Positions 1 through 4,493 of a stretch of 5,047 bases of DNA are shown here, in pieces; the first letter of the stretch is position 1, and every line of letters starts with the position of its first letter. A model generated the notes under the pieces. The model was not told the DNA's origin, searched no databases, and saw only the letters and a program-made list of their open reading frames with translations. The stretch spans positions 1 to 5,047 of the forward strand of contig CAMNDR010000108.1 of assembly GCA_946535685.1 (NCBI GenBank). Direction: 5' to 3'. A program made the position numbers and the translations under genes. This DNA comes from an uncultured Clostridia bacterium (GTDB lineage Bacteria > Bacillota > Clostridia > Oscillospirales > Ruminococcaceae).

Positions 1-22
1 CCCCGATCGGGGCTGCCGCCCC
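1..22. repeat. GC-rich overlapping inverted repeats at left edge
   Basis: Positions 1-12 form a perfect 12-bp palindrome (CCCCGATCGGGG). Its right half, 9-13 (GGGGC), can instead pair with 18-22 (GCCCC) around a 4-base loop, so two mutually exclusive hairpins share the same G run. The element is cut by the window edge. It lies downstream of the nadE terminator and contains no gene. It resembles the short GC-rich intergenic repeats of clostridial genomes, but that it is repeated elsewhere is inference and not visible here. Confidence 0.5.
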
Positions 23-36
23 GAACCCTGCAAAAT

Positions 37-104
37 AGCTTTTTTGACAGTCTGAAACGCCATCGTATCTTAGCAATACGATGACGTCAGTCTGTCAAAA
101 AGCT
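37..104. repeat. 68-bp imperfect inverted repeat (long hairpin)
   Basis: The outer arms are AGC-T6-GACAG (37-50) and CTGTC-A5-GCT (92-104), differing by one base in the homopolymer. Inside these, CTGA (52-55) pairs with TCAG (87-90) after a T-T mismatch. At the centre, CATCGTAT (61-68) pairs perfectly with ATACGATG (76-83) around a 7-base loop. The whole element is nearly self-complementary and non-coding. It could be a bidirectional terminator, a MITE-like or REP-like repeat, or a structured RNA tail of the nadE transcript. The sequence alone cannot decide between these. Confidence 0.6.
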
Positions 105-126
105 GGTCGCCCACCGCAGCGGGCGA
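97..126 (-). terminator. Intrinsic terminator of nadE
   Basis: Read on the minus strand, an 8-bp stem (126-119 with 114-107, one G-U wobble) closes a UGCG loop. It begins about 12 bases after the nadE stop codon. Five bases later comes a run of five T (101-97). The T run is also the start of the neighbouring 68-bp inverted repeat, so the two structures could compete. The spacing between stem and T run is somewhat long for a classic intrinsic terminator. Confidence 0.55.
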
Positions 127-138
127 AATCTCCCCCGC

Positions 139-879
139 TCAGAGCTCAAACTTCGGCATCAGCCTGAGCTTGTGCAGATTGTTCCAGTGCATGCGGTCGA
201 TCTTCTCCTTGAGCTCCGGCTTGTCGGACAGATCCGTCAGCCCGCGGATATAGGTGTCCAGCTCTGCATAGGTGAAGCCAAGATTCTCCTCATCCGTCTT
301 GCCGCACAGGCCGTCGATCGGCACCTTGTGGACGAGCTTGTCCGGCAGGCCAAGCAACTCGCCGAGCTGCAGCACTTCCGTCACAGTCAGATTGGACAGG
401 GGCGAAAAATCACCGGCAGCATCGCCGAATTTTGTCGAATAGCCGACCCAGTCCTCCGAGAGATTGCAGGTGTTGACCACACGGCCGCCGACGCACGCCG
501 CCACCGCATAGAGCGTTGTCATGCGGATGCGGGCAGGTGTGTTGACAACGGCCTGGCTGCTCGGCTCGATGTGCTTTTTGAGCTCGCCCATGAATGTGCT
601 CACCGTATCGCCGATGTTGATCGTATAGCTCCGGATGCCAAGTGTCTCCACAAGCAGACGGCTGCAGTCGATGTCCGCCTGTTCGCCCTGCGGCATCAGC
701 ACGCCGATGACCCGATCCTTGCCGAGTGCCTTCACGCAGACGGCTGCAGCGATCGAGCTGTCCTTGCCGCCAGAAATGCCGATGACCGCCTTGGTTTCCG
801 GCGAAGCATTCTCCTCAAAATAGACCCTGACCCACTCCACGACTCTGTCAAGGGTCTCCTGTGCATTGAATTTGTACAT
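139..879 (-). CDS. nadE: NH3-dependent NAD+ synthetase
   Basis: This 246-residue enzyme catalyses the last step of NAD synthesis: deamido-NAD is adenylated with ATP and amidated with free ammonia in the cytoplasm. The PP-loop ATP-pyrophosphatase motif SGGKDSS is at residues 36-42. The family block NTPARIRMTTLYAVA is at 113-127, and NTCNLSEDWVGYSTKFGDAAGDFSPL-type substrate-binding residues span about 136-161. There is no N-terminal glutaminase domain, so ammonia is the nitrogen source. The length is normal for the short, ammonia-only form. I chose the ATG at 877-879 because AAGGAGG (885-891) sits 5 bases upstream and the protein then begins at the usual family N-terminus. An in-frame ATG at 943-945 would add 22 residues that do not look family-like. 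The gene has its own promoter at 972-1000 and a terminator after its stop, so it is probably monocistronic. Confidence 0.95.
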   Translation of the reverse strand: MYKFNAQETLDRVVEWVRVYFEENASPETKAVIGISGGKDSSIAAAVCVKALGKDRVIGVLMPQGEQADIDCSRLLVETLGIRSYTINIGDTVSTFMGELKKHIEPSSQAVVNTPARIRMTTLYAVAACVGGRVVNTCNLSEDWVGYSTKFGDAAGDFSPLSNLTVTEVLQLGELLGLPDKLVHKVPIDGLCGKTDEENLGFTYAELDTYIRGLTDLSDKPELKEKIDRMHWNNLHKLRLMPKFEL

Positions 880-884
880 AATGG

Positions 885-891
885 CCTCCTT
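885..891 (-). promoter_or_regulatory. nadE ribosome binding site
   Basis: AAGGAGG on the minus strand lies 5 bases before the ATG at 879. It decides the start in favour of this codon over the in-frame ATG at 945, which has no comparable site. Confidence 0.85.
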
Positions 892-917
892 CTTTGCAGA
901 TGCGATTGGAAAGCACC

Positions 918-931
918 GGATCAATTGATCC
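918..931. promoter_or_regulatory. 14-bp perfect palindrome in nadE leader
   Basis: GGATCAATTGATCC is fully self-complementary and lies between the predicted transcription start (about 965) and the nadE ribosome binding site. In DNA it could be an operator for a dimeric repressor. In RNA it could form a 5-bp hairpin with an AAUU loop. No known NAD-regulator box was recognised with confidence, so a regulatory role is inference from its position and symmetry. Confidence 0.4.
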
Positions 932-971
932 TGCCGTACTTCCATAGATTTCCCGTGCCGGGTTTGGTATG

Positions 972-1000
972 ATTATAGCACAAAAATCCGCAGGTGTCAA
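972..1000 (-). promoter_or_regulatory. nadE sigma-A promoter
   Basis: On the minus strand a consensus TTGACA (1000-995) and a consensus TATAAT (977-972) are separated by exactly 17 bases, with a TGC extended -10. Transcription should begin near 965, giving a leader of about 85 bases. The match to both hexamers is perfect, which suggests strong expression unless it is repressed. Confidence 0.9.
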
Positions 1001-1008
1001 GGCTGTTT

Positions 1009-1065
1009 AGGCAACACCGCACAAAGCCCGCCAAGCCGCCAGGCGGGCTTTGTGCGGTGTTGCCT
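1009..1065. repeat. Perfect 24-bp inverted repeat (terminator-like or mobile repeat)
   Basis: Arms 1009-1032 and 1042-1065 are perfect reverse complements over 24 bases, around a 9-base loop. The core AAAGCCCGCC / GGCGGGCTTT resembles a terminator stem. It is extended by a further 14 paired bases (AGGCAACACCGCAC and its complement) and no T run follows on either strand. It starts directly after the stop codon of the DUF2752 gene and ends 8 bases before the nadE -35 box, so it may insulate the two units. A stem this long and perfect is more than an intrinsic terminator needs; a MITE-like or REP-like origin is possible. Confidence 0.75.
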
Positions 1066-1443
1066 TTACACGCCGAGCACATTCCGCAGCACCCACCACA
1101 CCAGCAGCGCCGCTAAAAACCCGATCCCGAGCCAGTCCGGCCCGCTGATGAGCTTATAAACGCCTGTGCGAAGATAGTTTACCGTCGAGGAGAGCGCAGT
1201 ATACAGCACAAATCCCGCCTCCAGCGGCATCAGATAATTATACCGCAGCGCATCACCGAACCGCAGCTCTGCCAGCGCATGCAGCGCTCTTGAATTGCCG
1301 CATCCGGGGCAGTAGAGCCCTGTCAGCACATGAAACGGGCATTCCAGCCCGCCGCCGAGCAGCCGAAACAGCAGGCAGTACCCCAGCACGGCAAGTGCCA
1401 GCGCTGCATATACGCCGCAGACTCTCAGGATCCGTCCCTTCAT
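1066..1443 (-). CDS. DUF2752 family small membrane protein
   Basis: This protein of 125 residues has three predicted membrane segments, roughly 7-28, 68-90 and 103-121. Between the first two lies the DUF2752 signature: C35-P, then LTG, then C45-P-G-C48-G-N-S-R-A. The cysteine arrangement suggests a metal (possibly zinc) site or a redox site at the membrane face. The family's function is unknown. The start at 1443 is supported by AAGGAGG (1448-1454) 4 bases upstream; an ATG 8 codons further out has no such site and would itself encode the Shine-Dalgarno. No promoter was seen between this start and the upstream terminator at 1474-1498, so expression probably depends on read-through from the DUF4234 gene, with which a functional partnership is plausible. 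Confidence 0.85.
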   Translation of the reverse strand: MKGRILRVCGVYAALALAVLGYCLLFRLLGGGLECPFHVLTGLYCPGCGNSRALHALAELRFGDALRYNYLMPLEAGFVLYTALSSTVNYLRTGVYKLISGPDWLGIGFLAALLVWWVLRNVLGV

Positions 1444-1447
1444 ACTG

Positions 1448-1454
1448 CCTCCTT
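1448..1454 (-). promoter_or_regulatory. Ribosome binding site of DUF2752 gene
   Basis: AAGGAGG on the minus strand, 4 bases before the ATG at 1443, selects this start over the upstream in-frame ATG at 1467. Confidence 0.75.
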
Positions 1455-1473
1455 CCGTAAGCCGCACATATAG

Positions 1474-1498
1474 AAAAACTGCCTGCCGGAGCAGACAG
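1474..1498 (-). terminator. Intrinsic terminator after DUF4234 gene
   Basis: On the minus strand CTGTCTGC (1498-1491) pairs with GCAGGCAG (1486-1479) as an 8-bp stem with one U-G wobble. It closes a UCCG tetraloop of the stable UNCG class and is followed directly by TTTTT (1478-1474). It lies 22 bases beyond the DUF4234 stop codon and only about 30 bases before the DUF2752 start, so it may attenuate rather than fully block transcription into DUF2752. Confidence 0.8.
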
Positions 1499-1520
1499 CC
1501 TTTCCATATGGGAAATTTGA

Positions 1521-1856
1521 TTATGCGAGTTTGTTCATCTCATCCTGTACGAGGTAAACCAGCGCAATCGGGAATACAAGAGCAAGAATGATATACAGTG
1601 TCTTGTTATCCACCTCAGCCTGCCCCTTCTGTACTCTGACTGCATTCAGGTTGTCATTTGCATTGATTGCAAAGAGAATACCGCCGACATACACGAAGAA
1701 CAGCAGGAACTGGATCAACGGCTCCATATTGCCAACACTCTTACCGCCGGCCTTATACAGCTCATTGATGGCATTCCAATACCAGATGATGCCGTAGATG
1801 CCGCAGGTGACGATGGACAGGAGAATGACGGTGACAGGGGATTTCTGTGTAAACAT
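1521..1856 (-). CDS. DUF4234 family small membrane protein
   Basis: This protein of 111 residues has the DUF4234 signature SIVTCGIYGIIWYWN at residues 14-28, in which a hydrophobic helix ends in an aromatic-rich stretch. Predicted membrane helices are at about 8-25, 47-64 and 86-104, with a hydrophilic stretch (ANDNLNAVRVQKGQAEVDNK) between the last two. The function of the family is not known. The ATG at 1854-1856 follows AAAGGAG (1867-1873) at a 10-base spacing. The gene has its own consensus promoter at 1892-1920 and a terminator at 1474-1498, beyond which lies the DUF2752 membrane protein in the same direction. Adjacency of two small membrane proteins of unknown function suggests, but does not prove, a joint role in the envelope. 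Confidence 0.85.
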   Translation of the reverse strand: MFTQKSPVTVILLSIVTCGIYGIIWYWNAINELYKAGGKSVGNMEPLIQFLLFFVYVGGILFAINANDNLNAVRVQKGQAEVDNKTLYIILALVFPIALVYLVQDEMNKLA

Positions 1857-1891
1857 AAAACCTGCACTCCTTTCTTGATTATTTACGTATC

Positions 1892-1920
1892 ATTATAGCA
1901 TACTAAGAAAAAGAAGTCAA
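1892..1920 (-). promoter_or_regulatory. Promoter of DUF4234 gene
   Basis: On the minus strand TTGACT (1920-1915) and TATAAT (1897-1892) are 17 bases apart, with a TGC extended -10. Transcription should start near 1885, about 29 bases before the ATG. The upstream flank (1921-1967) is strongly A/T-rich and could serve as an UP element. It also contains a 10-bp palindrome ACTTATAAGT at 1949-1958. Confidence 0.85.
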
Positions 1921-1962
1921 GAATTCTACACAATTTAGAAACAAAAAGACTTATAAGTATAC

Positions 1963-1979
1963 AAAAATCCAGTTTTGGA
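1963..1979 (-). terminator. Weak possible terminator after the lipoprotein gene
   Basis: Immediately after the lipoprotein stop, the minus strand reads TCCA-AAAC-TGGA followed by TTTTT (1967-1963). The stem is only 4 bp, so this is marginal. Without it, lipoprotein transcripts would run into the DUF4234 gene. Confidence 0.25.
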
Positions 1980-1981
1980 GC

Positions 1982-2806
1982 TTATTCCTCCTCCGGTTCA
2001 GCCGTCTGCCAGCTTTCGCCGGCATGCGCAGCCGATTCCTCCGTCAGTTCCTCCAGCCCGTCGAAGTCCTCGCCGATGTGTACCCAGCTCTCGCCGAGTG
2101 TCACCGCATGATAGCCGCCGTTCGTGACCTCAAATTCTCCGGCTCTGTCCCAGATGTTGTTATACGGCAGCTCGCCCTCGGAATCCTCGGCATTGTTGAA
2201 GTGATAGCAGACAGCCTGCATCGGATCGAGCGCCGGGTAATAATAGATCGAAAAGCCGCTGCCGCCGCCCATCGTGGAGAATGCAGTGGAAAACAGGCTC
2301 TTCTCCGGCTGGTAGCAGACATTCTGCTCCGAGACCGCATCGCCCTTGTAATTGTCCTCCAGCAGCAGTTCCGTCTTGTCATCCTTGCAGCAGTAGAGCT
2401 CCATCCGTGAGCCTTCCAGCACGACCAGCTCCGGGATCTCATCCGCATCGAGCCGGATCAGTGCGAAATAGGATGCTTCATCCTCAGAAGCCTTGCATTT
2501 TGCAGAAAGCAGCGCCTGATAGGCACCGGTCCAGGGAGCAGCCGGCTCGGTTTTCAGTTCGGTTTCCGGCTCGGTCTCCGTTTCTTCGGCAGATGTCCCG
2601 TCTGTTTCCCCGGTCTCTGCAGCAGCGGGCGGAAGCGTCGGTGCTTCAGCCGCAGCCTCGGTCGCCGCTTCGGTCACAGCCTCTGTCTCCGGCGCAGCGG
2701 TCGGGATCGGTGCCAGTTCCTCAGAATCCGGCTCCGGGACATTTCCGCAGGCGGTACACAGTGCAAGACACAGCAGCATGGCGGTCAGTATGGTTTTCTT
2801 TTTCAT
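1982..2806 (-). CDS. Exported lipoprotein with acidic linker and degenerate DxDxD-PEL motif
   Basis: This protein of 274 residues is not assigned to a named family. Residues 1-20 are a lipoprotein signal peptide: MKKK, a hydrophobic core, then CTAC with C20 as the predicted lipidated cysteine (Cys at -3 instead of the usual Leu/Val/Ile). Residues 24-90 are a low-complexity Glu/Thr/Ala/Pro linker that should hold the rest away from the membrane. The folded part, about 92-255, carries LIRLDADEIPELVV (116-129). This resembles the DxDGDGxPEL calcium-loop motif common in clostridial surface lipoproteins, but with key Asp/Gly positions altered. The C-terminus is again acidic. I chose the ATG at 2804-2806 because AAGGG lies 6 bases upstream and the signal peptide starts there. 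An ATG at 2857 lies within the -35 box and cannot be transcribed from this promoter. A role in binding at the cell surface is only inference. Confidence 0.85.
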   Translation of the reverse strand: MKKKTILTAMLLCLALCTACGNVPEPDSEELAPIPTAAPETEAVTEAATEAAAEAPTLPPAAAETGETDGTSAEETETEPETELKTEPAAPWTGAYQALLSAKCKASEDEASYFALIRLDADEIPELVVLEGSRMELYCCKDDKTELLLEDNYKGDAVSEQNVCYQPEKSLFSTAFSTMGGGSGFSIYYYPALDPMQAVCYHFNNAEDSEGELPYNNIWDRAGEFEVTNGGYHAVTLGESWVHIGEDFDGLEELTEESAAHAGESWQTAEPEEE

Positions 2807-2812
2807 GATGAT

Positions 2813-2817
2813 CCCTT
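2813..2817 (-). promoter_or_regulatory. Ribosome binding site of lipoprotein gene
   Basis: AAGGG on the minus strand, 6 bases before the ATG at 2806. Together with the promoter position it fixes the start at the signal-peptide methionine. Confidence 0.65.
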
Positions 2818-2828
2818 CTTTCTGCTCT

Positions 2829-2857
2829 ATCTTATCACAATCATTTGCAAAAATCAA
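2829..2857 (-). promoter_or_regulatory. Promoter of lipoprotein gene
   Basis: On the minus strand TTGATT (2857-2852) and TAAGAT (2834-2829) are 17 bases apart, with TGA preceding the -10. Transcription would start near 2822, leaving a short leader of about 16 bases. Just upstream of the -35, TAAC-N5-GTTA (2859-2871) is a small inverted repeat of unknown meaning. Confidence 0.65.
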
Positions 2858-2916
2858 CTAACGAACTGTTAACGCATTATGAAAAGTTGGAAACAGCCGG
2901 CGATCTTTCCGCATGC

Positions 2917-2953
2917 AATGAGAGAACCGCCCGTGCATTCTGTACACGGGCGG
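2917..2953 (-). terminator. Intrinsic terminator of dockerin gene
   Basis: A perfect 9-bp GC-rich stem (CCGCCCGTG with CACGGGCGG, 2927-2935 and 2945-2953) around a 9-base loop begins about 10 bases after the stop codon at 2963. On the minus strand it is followed by TTCTCTCATT, a pyrimidine-rich but broken T tract. Confidence 0.7.
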
Positions 2954-2962
2954 CGTAAGCGG

Positions 2963-4303
2963 TTATTGTTCAAAGCGGTAGACCAGCTCTTCACCTTCAG
3001 CGCCCTTTTCGTAGGTGCGCAGGAAGATGCCGGCGGCATCGGTGTAGAGATAGTAGGTGTCATCGAGCGGGAGAAAACTGCCGGATGTACTGCTGTCCGT
3101 GCAGATCACAACTGCATTGTCCCGATCAAATACATTTTTTCCGTCCAAGGGCTTCATGCGACGGAAAACGCAGCCTTCGCCGATCGTCACGTTCATTATG
3201 ATATTGGAAGTGCCGCCGAAGTAGGTCTGGCCAAAATCCCCGGGCAATTTTTCAGCAAGCATAGTATCGCTTTCTGTATCGTATACATAGCTGGATGAAT
3301 CATGGTAGATAATCCGGTATCTGCCGATGCTCTTGGTAGTTCCGGTTCCAATCTTGTTAAGCGGCGAATCGGGCATAAGCGTCCATTCCCCGGTTGATGC
3401 ATCAAATTGGTAATAGCTGTTTTTTCCCGTTACCTTATCATTTCCATAGGTGATGCACTTGCTACCATATGCCAGCCCGCAAATGATCATATTGATTGTG
3501 TTGTCCAGTCCGTGAGAATCCTTGACAACACAGTCAGGGAAGCTCTTTTCTTCGAGATCCGGTGTGCAGTATGTTGCCGAACTAAAAATATACCCGGTAT
3601 CAGAAATGACGTAGCTCTCGAGTGTGCCGGTGCTTCCGAGCTGATTGCCTTCCAGATCGTATTTTGTCAAAGAACCGCCACTGTGCTTGTAATAAAAGTA
3701 ACCCTCCTGACTGAAAAGCACCTTATCGTTGTAGCTGCTCCCTTCAAGAGAAATACTCGACAATTCTTTTGTCGCAATATCATAAGCATAGATTGTGGTT
3801 GTCTCCATTCCATACTCGGTCAGCCGGAAATAGATCTTTCCTTTATGTACGACAGCACAGGGGTTATTGGGAAGTGGTTTGGAAAGATCTATCACCGACG
3901 TATCCCCCGTCCTCTCCCACTCTGCCGAAAGCGCCGCATAGAGATCGGAAACCTCCTCAGCCGGATCGGTGGGCGGTTCTGTCAGTTCCTCTGTCGGCGG
4001 CTCAGTCACTTCCTCAGTCGGGATCACAGTCTCAGGCTCGGTCGGCTGGGCAATGCCTCTCTGCGCCAGATAATACGCCAGATCGCCGTCATTTCCGGCG
4101 CCGCTCCATGCGGCAAACTGCAGGATGACCGCCGCATCGGATGCATTCACAACGCCGTCACCGTTGACATCGCCGAACATTCCCGCATAGGCAGGCACAT
4201 CGCCCTTCAGCGTGATATGGTCAACCACCGATGTCGCACCGGCGGCAATGACTGCGCTCAGGCACAGCGGAAGGATCCGGCGGATTTTTTTGTTTTCCAT
4301 CAT
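2963..4303 (-). CDS. Secreted protein with dockerin-like repeat and probable beta-propeller
   Basis: This protein of 446 residues is likely exported. Residues 1-28 are a signal sequence (KKIRR, then a hydrophobic stretch), possibly cleaved nearby or at AYA-G around 40-41. Residues 43-63 hold one dockerin-type calcium loop, FGDVNGDGVVNASDAAVILQF, with ligands D45, N47, D49, V51 backbone and D56. The second half of a canonical dockerin is degenerate or absent (68-83). A Thr/Glu/Pro linker follows (87-117) with a tandem 8-residue repeat, EEVTEPPT then EELTEPPT. Residues about 145-446 contain repeated beta-strand units of the type KIYFR..YAYDIATKEL, GYFYYKH..LTKYDLEGN, YYQFDASTGEWTLMPD and SYVYDTESDTM, as in Kelch/DUF5050-type propellers. 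No catalytic motif was seen. The start at 4303 follows GAGG (4309-4312) at 5 bases; the next codon, ATG at 4300, is equally possible. The promoter at 4348-4376 excludes a longer form beginning at 4348. Confidence 0.85.
   Translation of the reverse strand: MMENKKIRRILPLCLSAVIAAGATSVVDHITLKGDVPAYAGMFGDVNGDGVVNASDAAVILQFAAWSGAGNDGDLAYYLAQRGIAQPTEPETVIPTEEVTEPPTEELTEPPTDPAEEVSDLYAALSAEWERTGDTSVIDLSKPLPNNPCAVVHKGKIYFRLTEYGMETTTIYAYDIATKELSSISLEGSSYNDKVLFSQEGYFYYKHSGGSLTKYDLEGNQLGSTGTLESYVISDTGYIFSSATYCTPDLEEKSFPDCVVKDSHGLDNTINMIICGLAYGSKCITYGNDKVTGKNSYYQFDASTGEWTLMPDSPLNKIGTGTTKSIGRYRIIYHDSSSYVYDTESDTMLAEKLPGDFGQTYFGGTSNIIMNVTIGEGCVFRRMKPLDGKNVFDRDNAVVICTDSSTSGSFLPLDDTYYLYTDAAGIFLRTYEKGAEGEELVYRFEQ
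3967..4014 (-). repeat. Two tandem 24-bp repeats coding the Thr/Glu/Pro linker
   Basis: Units 3967-3990 and 3991-4014 match at 19 of 24 bases and encode the duplicated EE(V/L)TEPPT linker segment. The divergence suggests an old duplication rather than a recent slippage event. Confidence 0.6.
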
Positions 4304-4347
4304 CTTTACCTCGCTTTCAGTTTGGGTAAATATTACCAGCATCCTCA

Positions 4348-4376
4348 ATTATAGCACAGAGCGGCGGAAAAGTCAA
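4348..4376 (-). promoter_or_regulatory. Promoter of dockerin gene
   Basis: On the minus strand TTGACT (4376-4371) and TATAAT (4353-4348) are 17 bases apart, with a TGC extended -10. The expected start is near 4341, about 38 bases before the ATG. It is divergent from the sufC promoter, with 32 bases between the two -35 boxes. Confidence 0.9.
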
Positions 4377-4408
4377 GCAATGGGCTTTTGCAAAAAATCT
4401 GCCGGGAC

Positions 4409-4437
4409 TTGCTTTTTTCTGTCAAATCTGGTATAAT
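4409..4437 (+). promoter_or_regulatory. Promoter of sufC-like gene
   Basis: TTGCTT (4409-4414) and TATAAT (4432-4437) are 17 bases apart, with a TGG extended -10. Transcription should start near 4444, giving a leader of about 50 bases. An inverted repeat TGCAC-N11-GTGCA (4443-4463) sits on the predicted start site and may be a regulator site or a leader hairpin. Confidence 0.8.
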
Positions 4438-4493
4438 AAGAATGCACAGCAGAATGCGGTGCAGATTTTGAACATCCAAAAGGAGATCCCACT

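Noticed and set aside
880..945. 22-residue N-terminal extension of NadE from the ATG at 945
   Set aside because: No ribosome site lies before 945, the extension encodes the strong AAGGAGG itself, and the family begins at the inner methionine.
880..971. Possible NAD-sensing riboswitch in the nadE leader
   Set aside because: The leader is short and the only visible structure is the 14-bp palindrome; no fold resembling known NAD riboswitch classes could be read.
172..972. Long plus-strand open frame opposite nadE (266 codons)
   Set aside because: It lies antisense to a clear NAD synthetase, its product has no recognisable domain and is rich in Arg/His/Ala/Leu as expected of a shadow frame, and it runs through the nadE promoter.
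2101..2808. Overlapping frames across the lipoprotein gene on both strands
   Set aside because: Arg/Ser/Pro-rich low-complexity products caused by the Glu/Thr/Ala-rich linker read in other frames.
2889..2910. GGAAA-N12-TTTCC inverted repeat between the dockerin and lipoprotein genes
   Set aside because: The arms are only 5 bases with a 12-base loop; this is easily expected by chance and is not placed at any promoter element.
3407..4354. Long plus-strand open frame opposite the dockerin gene (315 codons)
   Set aside because: It is antisense to a gene with signal peptide, dockerin loop, promoter, ribosome site and terminator. Its Cys/Arg/Ile-rich product looks like no protein family.
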